Below are positions 22,395 to 33,079 of a stretch of DNA of 64,000 nt, piece after piece; positions within the stretch are counted from its first letter, which is position 1, and the number at the start of each line of letters is the position of its first letter. This DNA comes from Diphasiastrum complanatum (Eukaryota > Streptophyta > Lycopodiopsida > Lycopodiales > Lycopodiaceae), in the NCBI GenBank assembly GCA_029204225.1, contig MU832207.1:1-64000 (forward strand), given 5' to 3'. The position numbers and the translations under genes were made by a program. A model generated the notes under the pieces. That model ran no database searches. It was given only the letters and a program-made list of their open reading frames with translations, and was not told where the DNA came from.

Positions 22395-23165
22395 GATTTC
22401 CAAGAGGACAAGCCAAAAGGGCAAAGTCCATTTTTTCACTGATACGCAGTGACTTATGTAGTCCTATGGGCATACCCTCCTTGGGTCAAGCTCTGTATTT
22501 TACTATTTTTATTGATGACTATTCCCGATTTACCAGGGTCATGTTCATAAAGAACAAGTCAGAAGCATTCAATAGCTTCAAGGAATTCAAGAAATATGTT
22601 GAGAATCAAATTGGTCAGAGAATCAAGGCCCTACGGTCTGATTCAAGGGGAGAGTACTTATCAAATGAAGTGAAGGACTACCTATCTTTATGTGGTGTGC
22701 ACCATCAATTTACTACGAGCTATACTCCACAACAGAACGGAGTAGCTTAACAGAAGAACCGAACACTGTTGGAAACTGCACGATCCATGACAGTCAACGT
22801 GCAATTGCCTCAAAACTTTTGGGTAAAAGCAATCTCTACGGCCTGCTATTTGCAAAATTACTCTAGCACTAAAGCAGTTGATTCCAAGACACCGTTTGAA
22901 GCCTACTACGGCTACAAACCAAGTTTGAAACACCTACGTGTTTTCAAATGTCTCTACTGTGCACAAGTGTCGTCTGATCTAAGGAAGAAGGTAGACCTAG
23001 TAAGCTACAAAAATATTTTCATCGGCTATTCAACATCACACAAAGCATATCGTGTATACGATGTTGTTATGGGCCAGAGTTCTCAGTCAGTCGCGACGTT
23101 GCCTTTCTTGAAGACAACTATCACGATTTCAAGCAGAAGTAGCCAATGCAAGAGCATGCCATAGC
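22395..23165 (+). pseudogene. copia integrase
   Basis: After a short decayed gag_pre-integrase tail come FTIFIDDYSRFTRVMFIKNK, IKALRSDSRGEYLSNEVKD and YTPQQNGVA (stop) QKNRTL. KHLRVFKCLYCAQVSSDLRK and NIFIGYSTSHKAYRVYD follow. The catalytic D and D residues and the PQQNGVA block remain; a TAA interrupts VAEQKNRT near 22748. The frame stays open otherwise for about 230 codons. The downstream linker to 23400 is frameshifted. Confidence 0.85.
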
Positions 23166-23399
23166 AGTTCCATCCTCCATCGATAGGCAATGACTGTTCA
23201 GACAATGGAGTTCATCCCTATGGCTCCACTTACCGTCGATGGGCCTAGACCCACGATTGTTCAACCAAAAGATGCTAAGATCTCAGTCATTTACCAAGGA
23301 GAATCGTCTACTCAAGCACCTGCACTCAAAAGGTCTGCAAGACAATGATAGATCGCTTCGTCCCTCAAGCTTTCATCAGTCATGACAAACCTGCCATTG

Positions 23400-24330
23400 T
23401 AGTAGAAACTATGTCAATGTCCGATGCAGACAAATGGAAGGATGTCATAATGCTGAGTATCAGTCTCTAATGAAAAACAAGACCTGGAGTCTTGTCAATC
23501 CTCCTCCAGGTGTAAAACCAATTGACTCCAAGTGGATCTTCAAGCTGAAGCTTAAACCAGATGGATCAATATCCAAATGGAAAGCTAGACTGGTTGTTAA
23601 AGGATTTGAATAAGTATATGGGATAGACTACACTGAGACCTTTAGTCTAGTGGTAAAACATCAGTCTATTCGTATATCTTATTGGCTATAGTTGCTGCAG
23701 AAGATCTGGACATTCACCGTTTTGACATCCCGACAGCATTCCTACACTAATATATACAAGAAGACATGTTCATCTATCAACTAAAAGATTACGTCCTTGA
23801 AGGCAAGGAGCATCTAGTATGTAAATTGCATAAGGCATTATATGGTCTAAAGCAAGCTCCGAGAGCCTGGTACGATAGAATAAATCATTTCTTGTTGCAA
23901 CACGGCTTTACCTTCTATTCCATAGATTCTAATGTATATCTCAAGTGTAAGGGTCAAGCTATGTTATAATAGCATTATACGTTGATGATTCCTTAATTAT
24001 CAGTGATTCAAATCATTTAATATAGGAAACCAAAGCTCTGCTTTCATTAGAGTTTGAGATGACTGATTTAGGCCCAGTCCATTACCTTCTCAGTATGGAG
24101 ATCACCAGAGATCGCATGAGCAGAAGGATCACTATAAGCCAACAATCTTACCTAACCAATGTACTTCGTAGATACGGCATGGAGGATTGCGAACCCATGG
24201 ATACTCCTATGAATCCAAGATGCAAGCTATCCAAAGACATGTGCCCTAGAATGAAGGCAGATCAACAAAAAATGTGCAAGTACCCCTCTCAGTTAGTCAT
24301 AGGTTCTATCATGTACTCTATGATCTGCAC
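23400..24330 (+). pseudogene. copia reverse transcriptase
   Basis: Blocks present are KPDGSISKWKARLVVKGFE, GIDYTETFSLVVKHQS, LHKALYGLKQAPRAWYDRIN, the catalytic ALYVDDSLII (near 23975), EFEMTDLGPVHYLLSMEI and PMNPRCKLSKDMCP. Stops or shifts occur near 23480, 23610, 23750, 23968 and 24025. At IMYSMICTWQFMFNP about ten residues of the usual 'RPDIAYAV' motif are missing. Not functional. Confidence 0.85.
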
Positions 24331-24939
24331 ATGGCAATTCATGTTCAATCCAGACCTACAACATTGGAAAGCCCTGCAAAGAGTTCTAAAGTACATTCAA
24401 GCCTCAAAACACTATGCCTTGAGTTACAACAGTAACACAGAGGCTACACTCACACTGACTACCTATTCTGATTCAGATTGGGTAGGAGACATGGATACTA
24501 GAAAATCCACATCAGATTATATTTGTTTCCTTGCAGGAGGACCCATTTCATGGAACAACAGAAAGTAGAAATGCATTTTGTTGTCCTCTATGGAATCTAA
24601 ATACGTTGCAGCTACATCAACAGTGAACGAGACCATTTGATTGAGGAGGCTACTGTAGGATCTGCAATTCCCACAATTCAGTCCAACAATACTCCAGTGT
24701 GACAATCAAAGCTGGATAGCTCTATCTCTGAACCCACGTACTCATGCTAGAACTAAACACATAGAAGTTCAGTTCCATTTTCTTAGAGAGAAAGTTCAGA
24801 ACCTAGATGTTGTACTAAGTTACTGTCATACAGATAGTATGTTGGTTGATATTTTGACAAAGCCATTGTCTAGAGATAAACATTCTACCTTAGTAGAAAT
24901 GATAAATATTAATTGTAGATTAGATTCATACCAGTTAGC
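24331..24939 (+). pseudogene. copia RNase H
   Basis: YSDSDWVGDMDTRKSTSDYI (catalytic D), a stop after WNNRK, then LLSSMESKYVAATSTVNET (the usual E is now K), LQCDNQSWIALSLNPRTHAR and KHIEVQFHFLREKVQ follow. The domain ends at MLVDILTKPLSRDKHS and is full length but carries stops at 24567 and 24640. A polypurine tract follows directly. Confidence 0.85.
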
Positions 24940-24950
24940 TTAAGGAGGAG
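24940..24950 (+). promoter_or_regulatory. polypurine tract
   Basis: TTAAGGAGGAG immediately precedes the LTR start TGTTGGAATTTA. It would prime plus-strand DNA synthesis. Confidence 0.8.
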
Positions 24951-26191
24951 TGTTGGAATTTAATCTAACTCCTCATCATCCCAACAACTCTTCTTTTTTC
25001 TTTGATTTTTACTCTCTCAAATGCAACCTGCAGAAAATGAACTATTTTCTAACAGTCTGCATATTTGAATTAATTGGCGCCACAGTCTGCATTTTTACTC
25101 AGGTTTTTTCACAGACAAAAAACCTGACACTCGATACTGTTGTTATTTTTTCTACCTTCCCGAGCAACTAAGTGTTTAGCGACACTTCTAGAAAAGCGAC
25201 ACTTTTTGTGAAAAATGCGACACTACATTTTTACATGCAGTTTTTGACAGGCGACAATCAGGGCAAAATGCGACACTATATTTTTACATGCAGTTTTTGA
25301 CAGGCAAAAAAGACATAAAATGCGACACTGTATTTTTTTCGTAGTTTCTAACATGCGACAATAAAAGGCAAAAAATCCAACACTGCAGTTTTACACGGGA
25401 TACTACACAGGCGACACTGCAGATTTACACGGGATTTTACACAGGCGACACTCTGCAGAAATACACAGTATTCCATGAACAGACTATCTACGTCTTCATG
25501 CTCCAATAATAATTGTCTAATTAGACAGGTAATCAATTGTTAAGTAATCTTATAAATATAAAGTTAGAATAATACAAGATCTTTCAGCTGTCATAAATGT
25601 AAATGAGTGATTGAAGACAAATATGTGAGCAATTAGATCAGATAGATCAAGTCATTGTAAGTGTCATCATAAGTTATCTGTTAGAGATAAAACGACCAGA
25701 ATGGGTCTTACAGTAGCTAACTCAGTAGAGTTAGTGATCATAAAGAGAGAGAGAAATATTCAGAACGTAACAATTGTTTTGATTCTATAAGTAGGATCAT
25801 GCGCTTATCAACATGATTGTATTGTGATCTGATCGTTGTGTTTATAACTTATTATATAGATTCGCTATTGTTCTACACTCTTTGCATTCTTATTGAATGA
25901 TAAATCTCACTCCTCTTACATAAACACTATTGTCAGAGAATTGTATGGCTTTCGCCAATACCTAAACTAATTCTACATTCTCTTCATACTAGGTTATCAG
26001 TACTAGAGAATTGCATGGCTGTCTCAGACCCCTAATCATTTTCGCAATTTCTCTTCACGACAGTCTACGACTCCTACGCTGATAATCTGATTCAACGCAA
26101 AGAACAGCTTACAAAAATCCATTCTCTAAGTAATCCACGATCCTGCTATTAAGAATTTTTGTTTTTTCAATTGACCAAAATCCAAACGTCA
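24951..26191 (+). repeat. LTR (about 1.24 kb) followed by a primer site
   Basis: The first 770 bp align with the LTR at 21593-22390. The rest, to 'aacgtca', is the part missing from that copy. A perfect core primer site TGGTATCAGAG starts at 26199, followed by about 100 bp of leader. Having a polypurine tract on the left and a primer site on the right, this LTR served as 3' LTR of one unit and 5' LTR of another, or marks an LTR-LTR recombination. Confidence 0.75.
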
Positions 26192-26198
26192 ACCGAAG

Positions 26199-26210
26199 TG
26201 GTATCAGAGT
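26199..26210 (+). promoter_or_regulatory. primer-binding site
   Basis: TGGTATCAGAGT matches the initiator Met tRNA primer site at 11 of 12 bases, 7 bp after the LTR end. A second similar string (tggtattagagc) occurs near 26244. Confidence 0.7.
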
Positions 26211-26367
26211 TGATAAATTAACAATCCATCCGATCCCACAGATTGGTATTAGAGCCCACACTCTCATTATTTATAAAATATACGAGAATATTGAGTAGAG
26301 TTAATTAATTAACAAGAGATGCATATGGATGAAAATCAGAAAGGATTATAGAACGAGGGAGAGTTTT

Positions 26368-26840
26368 CTAATAATCTGAAGTCATAGATACTTCAGCTTC
26401 AACCCCTATATCAGTATATGCATCATCTACATCAATTGGTGCAGATGCAAATACTTCAATCATTAGAACAATAGAAGATTCAACAGACTCATCATCTGGA
26501 ATTTCAGCAGATATGTAAAAGACAAAAGCCATTATTTTGATTAGAAGACGACATATTCTTTTGTGGATACCACAATATATATATATTTTGAAATGATCAT
26601 GCAGGTTAGAGTACTTTCTATTGTATTTATGCTTAGAGGATGGTTGGGAATGCACAAGGTCCTAAGACTCTCTATATTAAGAAGAGAAAGTAAATTATAA
26701 CAGTTCTCATAAACTAGCTTATCGATATCAAAGGATGCCAAAAAAATATTGAAAAAATACTCTAATTTCTCAGATGGAATATTACTGGCATTCAAAAAAT
26801 CTAGAAGTTTGTTATCTGAGGACATGGAGGAACTAGCCAT
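26368..26840 (-). CDS. putative two-exon gene with SAM-like domain
   Basis: From the Met near 26828-26840 the minus strand reads MASSSMSSDNKLLDFLNASN, then IPSEKLEYFFNIFLASFDID, then LLSLLNIESLRTLCIPNHPL. The spacing of hydrophobic residues (FL...I....Y...F....DI..L......L..L.I..L..L.I) resembles a SAM domain. This is my inference from pattern, not a firm match. A gtactc donor near 26598 and a 'ccag' acceptor near 26502 would join a second exon, DDESVESSIVLMIEVFASAP, ending acidic at VEAEVSMTSDY. No pol motif is present. It lies 1.7 kb upstream of the histone-like gene, divergent from it, and may belong to transposon copy A. Confidence 0.35.
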
Positions 26841-26849
26841 ATTGAATCT

Positions 26850-28501
26850 GATATCGGTTCAACACAACTAAATGATTTCGGTTGAGAACTGAACAACAGT
26901 GCGCATATTGATCTGATATCGTTTTCATGAGACTAAAATTTTTCAGATGAGCACACATCAAAAGAGACTGATATTGCTTCAGCGTGTCTGAATGAATCCG
27001 ACCGTGCACTGTAGGTGAAGGCGCACGTCGATTCAATATCATGAGCGAGAAAGAAAACAAAATGATGGAGTTCAGAATAAAAGATCACGAAATCAAAATA
27101 TGGAGAGTGGTGTCCATATTTATATCCTATTCTTGTTGATCACATCCATACATTTGTCCAACAGTGAATTGAGGACGCCTATATTTATCTACCAATTAGA
27201 GTGAGACAAATTTGTACCTCCATCGGAATACATTAAATAGTCTATCACTAGATTCTCTGAATCATCATTAGCACTGACCCTAAAATTTGTACCTATGCTG
27301 GAATGCATTAAATAATCTATCACTAAATTTTCTTTTGAGATAATTATTTATCCAGATATATTTTCATAAGACGGAGCATTTTGAAAGAGCCAATATCGAT
27401 TTCATGTGAGAGGAGAAGTGCTTCACCAGAATAGATCAAATAGACGTGCGTTGATGCAATATTTCAGTATGACGAATTGGATATCAGATTAGCGCCGTCA
27501 CAAAAAAAAAAACAAATTAACTTGGACTTCGGACGGTGATTTGATATTGGAATGCATTGTGAATCATCAAAACTTGTTTCGGGAGATTCCTCATACATCC
27601 AAAGCTAAAAAAAAATTGCCAAAGCAAACTTTGATGGTTCATAATGCATTCCAATATATTTTAACTGCATCTCAAATATCGGATCAGCACACCTGGGAGA
27701 AGAAATGGATTTTTTACTTGGACTGCGTGTGTCGAATCGCTATTGCAAGAAAAAAAGATTTTTGAAAATTGTCAAAATTATTGGATTGCATTTTGAATGA
27801 TCAAAGCTTATTTCAAAAGATTCTTCATACAGTCGAAAGCTAAATAGAATCTATCGAGGCAGCTTTGATCATTCATAGTGCCCTCCAAAATCGGTTCAGC
27901 GCACGAAAATAGCCTCTTTGGTTTACACATGCAATATATGCCCGTCGATTTGCTATTGGATGAAATAATGGCCATTGTAATTTTTGAAATTATGATGATT
28001 GGATATAAAAAAAGGTTAGATATTTATAACATAACCTTTTCAATTTCAAAAATTAATTGTAGATGTGACAATATTTCTCCATATTTACATTACCATGCAT
28101 TTCCATCATTACGATCGTCATTAGCCATATCGACTAATTATTTTGATGACCAATGGATATTTAATTGGATTTGATTGACAAGTCTTTGAATATCTCGAAG
28201 TAATGATCACTGTAATTCGAGCCTCGGAATTCCAACCACCACGTATGCAATCATTTTGAATATATACTATATATACAGATGGACGATGCTTAAATTTTTT
28301 TTGCTTAAAGTTCCTATCGTTCTCTACTTCCATGCAGTATCAATTTAGCGTGTCCAAAGTAACCTACTTGCTTTTCAGTTTTACTCACGCGTGCCCATCC
28401 GCTCTCAAATATCGGTTTGGTTTCGATTCATGTATCTGTTCTACGTGCTTGACCTAAATTCTGATCATGTGTTCTCCTTGCTCGCGTGCTGATCCGATAT
28501 T
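26850..28501. repeat. cluster of dispersed ~18-nt motif (copy A, upstream side)
   Basis: Variants of GCGCGTTGATCCGATATT or its complement occur at 26850-26867, 26899-26920, 26970-26988, 27021-27040, 27391-27410, 27444-27463, 27480-27497, 27675-27692, 27887-27905 and 28483-28501. Orientation is mixed. No coding region is convincing in this 1.6 kb. Repeated binding sites of this kind are typical near ends of DNA transposons; the binding role is inference. Confidence 0.6.
27547..27893. repeat. two related foldback units
   Basis: Unit 1 (27547-27657) has arms 'ggaatgcattgtgaatcatc' and the complement of 'gatggttcataatgcattcc' around a ~50-nt loop. Unit 2 (about 27784-27893) has arms 'gcattttgaatgatcaaagc' and the complement of 'gctttgatcattcatagtgc'. 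The arms of the two units resemble each other. Both lie in the motif-rich zone upstream of the histone-like gene. Confidence 0.6.
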
Positions 28502-28509
28502 GAATAGTA

Positions 28510-30562
28510 ATGACATAGACTAAGCAAACAACACGAATCCATCCTGGTGAAATCCTAATCACAAGAGGAGGTCAGGAAAATTCTCCACCATCGTCCCATC
28601 CACCACCACCTCTTCCTAGGCCAAGGGGCAAACAAAAAGACCCTCCTTGACTGAAGGATATTCAAAAGCTATAGAAGACCAATAATCTTCTGATTCTGAA
28701 AGCTCAAATACAGAGATCCATTAGACAGGTTACAAGAAGTCTATTTGCAGATGTGAGATTGACTGTAATGGAAATTGAGACGTTGTGCACACTGCATATG
28801 AGGATTTCCAAGTGAAACTTTTTTCAAATAGTGTTGTTGCAGTTGTCCGTGCCAAGAGGGTGACCATCATGCCCAAGGATTTCAACGTTGTGTTCAGGCT
28901 ACGAGACACATATGACAAAGTTGCTGAGTACTTCAGACCAGTTCCATTCTCTCCTCCAAAACAAGATTCAGAGAAAAAAAATCGAAAGCAATCTCAACCA
29001 TCTGGACTTGTTTTTTGAGTACAAAGTGGGAGTGTTTCAAAAAAGAGGAGGTCTCATGAACCTCTTAATAAAACACGAGATCTCAATCCCCATCTTCTCC
29101 GCCTAAATCTTCCTCTCCTGATAAATCTCCTCCTCCATCAAAATCTCAGTCTCCTCCTACCCTTACAAATATTAGTTCCCCCCTCCAGTTTTAGGAAAAG
29201 ATTTAGATGATTTTGTAAATTTAAAAAGCAAATCAATTTTAAATGACAATTCTTTGAGTAGCTTGTCTGTATTACTTCCTTCACACCCTGCACTTGCTTT
29301 TGTAAATACTCCTAAATATGTATAGTATGACCAATTGTTAAACACATATCTTAAAGTTCTAGGTCCTCTATATAGTTTTAAGATACCAAAGACCAATGTT
29401 GGGCTTTTCCTTTCTAAAATAGATACAGGTGAATTGAAAAATAGGAATAAAATTCTAGGCAACAATGTAAAAGGGGGGGCAATTCAGTACTAGATGGAGT
29501 TTTTTCGGACCCGACTGTTTATAGATGTAGCATTGTTTTCGCTTCAATTCATGGCTGCTTTTGATTTTCCTGATTTTAAAAGTCTGCACAATGATATGTT
29601 CGAATACGTTAGACTAGGGACTCCAATTCTTGTGCTCCCATACATAACAAAGTAAGTGTATTTTTATCATATTTTATTAAGTTGAATTTTTTATATGAAT
29701 TTTGATTTCACATTCATTCTCATAAATTTATTGTTTTCTGATTGTAGTGATCATTGGAGCTTATATGTGTTGTTCTTATATGTCAATGATGAGGGTGTGT
29801 GTAATCCAGTTTGTTTAAAGATGAACTCTATTACACACACACACAAAATTGCCAGGAGCCATATCCAGAAAATACTGGAACTCTTTCTAGTACCACATGC
29901 AATCGCATGTACGAAGCTGAAAATGGTTGATGCTGAGGTAAAAATGTATCAATATCGATTCAACGTGCCCTTGTAGTTATTGCTTGGTTTCTTTTCATAT
30001 CGTGCGCGTTGATCCGATATTCAAACAATATTTTCTGGATATCGGTTTGACGCACATTTGTTTTTGTTGTAGATTTTATTATAACCTCTTGTGTGTTGAT
30101 TCGATATTACATAATGTTAAAATTTTGTCACTAACTTTTGTTTATATTTGAATACTGCAGTCCTCCCAGCAAGTTGATTTTGTCAGCTGTGGTTGGTATA
30201 CGGTATGCAATGCCAAATTCTTTTTCAATTGGCTTGCACTACAAGATGAACTTCCTAATATGAAGAGGTAATCTATACCTGATAATTTCTAATAACTAAT
30301 ATTCGATTAATAACATTTAATTGTATTTTTGTTTTCTTTTTATAATCACATTCCTAGTAACTAATCTTTGATTAATAACATTTAACTATGTTTTTGTTTT
30401 TTTCAGTTTAAATGCCCAAAAGTCTCTCCAATGGAGATAATGCACTTCAGACAGAAGACCATAAACCTTGTGATCGAAAATTCATATCCAGTTGCAGTGG
30501 TAGCATGTTCTTCACCCAAGCTACTTCCAATTGGAGAAATGGATGTAGAGATCATAGATTAG
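28510..30562 (+). pseudogene. histone H3-like / Ulp1-like protease fusion gene, copy A
   Basis: The start ATG (28510) is placed by alignment with copy B: M-T-stop-T-K-Q-T mirrors the H3 tail. A proline-rich stretch follows, then LKDIQKL-stop-KTNNLLI (H3 aN), IQRSIRQVTRSLFADVRLTV (a1/L1/a2) and, after a frameshift near 28775, VRAKRVTIMPKDFNVVFRLR (L2/a3; H3 has HAKRVTIMPKDIQLARRIR). A Ser/Pro linker leads to LFIDVALFSLQF, a clean GTAAGT donor (29652) and an exon DHWSLYVLFLYVNDEG...CLKMNSI (29748-29937). The next exon, 30161-30267, is SQQVDFVSCGWYTVCN, and the last is 30407-30562. His, Gln and Cys match the C48/Ulp1 catalytic layout; the usual Asp is Asn. Stops and frameshifts make it a pseudogene. 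It would be nuclear and chromatin-directed, by inference. Confidence 0.7.
29938..30160 (+). repeat. motif-bearing intron of the fusion gene
   Basis: This GT...AG intron holds four copies of the ~18-nt motif (29951-29970, 30002-30021, 30038-30056, 30091-30108). Copy B has three in the corresponding place (40781-40887), so the array sits inside the gene in both copies. A further copy lies at 30932-30949. Confidence 0.6.
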
Positions 30563-30964
30563 CATGAGTCACAACTTGAGGAATAATTCTCAAGTTCAAA
30601 CTAATAAAAAGTTGGTCTCCCTTGATGTGGATGAGGCACATGTACAGAAATTTTTAATAGAAATATATTTACACTTTTCTATGGTTGTTCTTACATGTTT
30701 GTTTTCCTGTTATTAATCCAGATTATTATTGATTCAACTTCAATTACTATGGTGTTCCTACATGTTTGTTTTTCATAGCCTTGGTCTGCCTTGTCTTTAT
30801 CATGGTTTTTTTGGATAAGTTTAGAAGGTGATCTCAGTGAACCTTTGCCACAACCAATCAAACATGCGACATATGTTCACACAAATTTGTTATGGTAAAG
30901 CTTCACTGAGATAATCTTCTGAACAAGGGCAAGTGTCAATTCGATATTTGATTGTAGTGGTCAC

Positions 30965-31110
30965 TGGAGTTCAAGTGCCCGAAGATCTCTCCAATGGAGA
31001 TAATGCATTTCCTGTAGGAGACAATGAATCTTGTTATCAAAAACTCATATTATCTAGTTGTAATTACATTGTGTTCTGCACCATGGAAATGGAGATCATA
31101 GAAATGAAAA
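30965..31110 (+). pseudogene. duplicated last-exon fragment of the fusion gene
   Basis: FKCPKISPMEIMHFL at about 30973 repeats FKCPKVSPMEIMHFR of the last exon at 30407, and is followed by NLVIKNSY against NLVIENSY. It starts with 'gtagtggtcactggag', resembling the start of the DHWSLY exon, so pieces of two exons are joined. It is a scrambled remnant, not a gene. Confidence 0.6.
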
Positions 31111-31425
31111 AGCCTCATAGAAAAAGTGGTTCATATATTTTCAAAAATGATGTATACAAAAAATTGTATTTTTTAATACAAAATTCCATTGTTCATAATC
31201 TATGGATCTTCAATTTCGATGGATGTTCCAATGTCTTTGCATTTAATATGCTCTTCTTGCCTTACTCTTACCTGCACAAGAGAAGTTGTTTTAGTTAATA
31301 TATTTTTTGAAACGGATTCAATTAGAATAAGAAAAGAAGGAATATTTTCATATGACATAACGTATCTTTACACCATTCAATCAAAATTGATAGTATTGAG
31401 GTAGATCGAATTACAACATGTCTGA

Positions 31426-31926
31426 TCAAATGTGATTGAGACACCAATCTTTCTCAACCTCAACCATTGCAAGAATGTTGTCATTTATTTTCATTGTTAT
31501 TTGAAGTTGCTCTTGAGGGTTTATTCCAAAATCTTGATCAAGTGGTTTCCAAACATTTTTGCATTTAATCCAACTTCTATAATACAGCAGCAAAGTGAGC
31601 ATTTGTTTTTCGATGTGATATCTAAATGTCCTTGATGAGTAACATACTCTGCACTCAACTTGTTGATTTTGTTTCATATCCCAACTAGCATCCAACAACT
31701 CGGCGATTATTTCAGCACTCAAGTCCTTACAAATAAACATTGTTTTCATTCTCCGAACATTGCATTTGGAAAAAAAATCAACAAAAATAGTAAAACGTAG
31801 ATACCAACTTAATCTATTATTCTTTGATCCAGCGTTACATTTTAATATACTCTGAATATCAATATATCGTATAGATTGAAAACTTTCTAAAATTGCTGCA
31901 TCAGGAGAAATCCATTCCTCACTCAA
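31426..31926 (-). CDS. unrecognised open frame, 166 aa
   Basis: The frame starts MSEEWISPDAAILESFQSIR and is open upstream as LQPYPLPDFL, so the Met may be internal. It contains six cysteines, including KCNAGSK, CNVRR, ECRVC and KCKN, without a clear zinc-finger spacing. It ends MVEVEKDWCLNHI. No domain is recognised and there are no pol motifs. It lies convergent with the fusion-gene remnant and could be another gene of transposon copy A or an unrelated fragment. The lack of stops over 166 codons in AT-rich DNA is the only support. Confidence 0.35.
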   Translation of the reverse strand: MSEEWISPDAAILESFQSIRYIDIQSILKCNAGSKNNRLSWYLRFTIFVDFFSKCNVRRMKTMFICKDLSAEIIAELLDASWDMKQNQQVECRVCYSSRTFRYHIEKQMLTLLLYYRSWIKCKNVWKPLDQDFGINPQEQLQITMKINDNILAMVEVEKDWCLNHI

Positions 31927-32029
31927 AAAATCTGGTAGAGGATATGGCTGTAATCTACTAACTAAACCAGTTTAATCAAGAAAATAGGTGTGATCATAAA
32001 ATATGTCAAAAATTATGAACTCTTGCAAC

Positions 32030-32759
32030 TTTGTTGCGAAGCGACTTGAAGCGATACGAAGTGACACGAAGCGAAGCAAAGTGAAGTTTGAAGGACGAAG
32101 AATTCACAAATGTCAAACATACCTTGAAAATCCTAAAGCACGAAACAAAGCAAAGTCAAAGGACGAACAATTCGCGAAGGTCAAACATACCTCGAGGACC
32201 AAAAGACACGACACGAAACAAAATGAAAAGAAAACAAAGGAAAATATTCACGCTGTCAACTGGCAGCTCAATGGACATGGTGTCTTGTACTTCACGCTCA
32301 GCTGAAATAGTTAGTAATAACAGAAAATAACTAACTAGTTGATTAGTGCTAACTACTCTTGTAATTTTTTGTTTAGCTATCTTGTAAACTCCACACAGTG
32401 GAGATATAGACACAATTTTGGATCAATATAAAAAAAAGAAGAGTGTAGAGCAGAAAAATAAAAGAAAAAAAATAGATAGAGAAACAAAAATAACTGTGCA
32501 TGAAAGTCTGCCAACGAGAAGAATACAATGATGGAGCTAAGTGTCAGGCCGCCAACAAGCGAAACATTGATTATCTCGCTCAAAACTTGAAAACTGATAA
32601 TACAACTGCTCTCTTCTCCATCTCATTGTTTTCGTTGTCTTGATTGCTAGAATGATTTATGTTTTGTGATCTGTAGTCGCATGCTTGGGATCTTGAAATC
32701 TTCCGCAAAAGAAAACTGAACGAAAAGAATTTGTTCATGAAACCAATCCGTTCACGACA
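32030..32759 (+). repeat. LTR, left border approximate
   Basis: Ends 'ttcacgaca' immediately before TGGTATCAGAGC (32760-32771). The central blocks ('ctggcagctcaatgg', 'aactaactagttgattag', 'atcttgtaaactccacac') are repeated in reverse complement at 38700-38880. The first part is built of degenerate 'gaagcgaagc' repeats, so the left border is hard to set. Confidence 0.7.
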
Positions 32760-33079
32760 TGGTATCAGAGCATTGAGGTTATCACAAAATCACAAAACAT
32801 TGACTATTCCAAATCTACATGCAAATGTTGAAATTTTGATTATGCAATCTATTAGCCACCATTTAGGCTGATCCAATGATCTGAAAATCGGCCAAATCTA
32901 GTATGTGAAATCAAAAATCAGAATTGATCAAGTTTATAGACCTATATAGGGTTTTGATCTACAAAAGATCCAATCTACAAAAGCAAAAACTCGATTTTGG
33001 TGTAGAATCCCCTTTAGCATGCTCTAGACTTGATATCTTCACCAAATCATTGACAAATTTGATTTACTGCTAAACACAA
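32760..33079 (+). other. primer-binding site and short leader
   Basis: TGGTATCAGAGC at 32760-32771 is a perfect primer site. The following 300 bp show no coding signal. The stretch ends where an oppositely oriented primer-site/LTR junction begins at 33080. Confidence 0.7.

Noticed and set aside
25081-25450. Regular 'gcgacact' repeats as a satellite array
   Set aside because: They are part of the LTR family at 21593 and 24951 (also 13618) and are interspersed, not tandem.
28510-28920. Host histone H3 gene or CenH3
   Set aside because: It lies in a mobile element, has an intron-containing protease extension, a poly-Pro replacement of the tail middle, stops and frameshifts. The loop and helix text is closer to canonical H3 L2 than to typical CenH3, and centromere function cannot be argued from sequence alone.
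32100-32330. Lys-rich overlapping open frames
   Set aside because: Degenerate 'gaagcgaagc' type repeats inside an LTR; frames overlap and have no motif.
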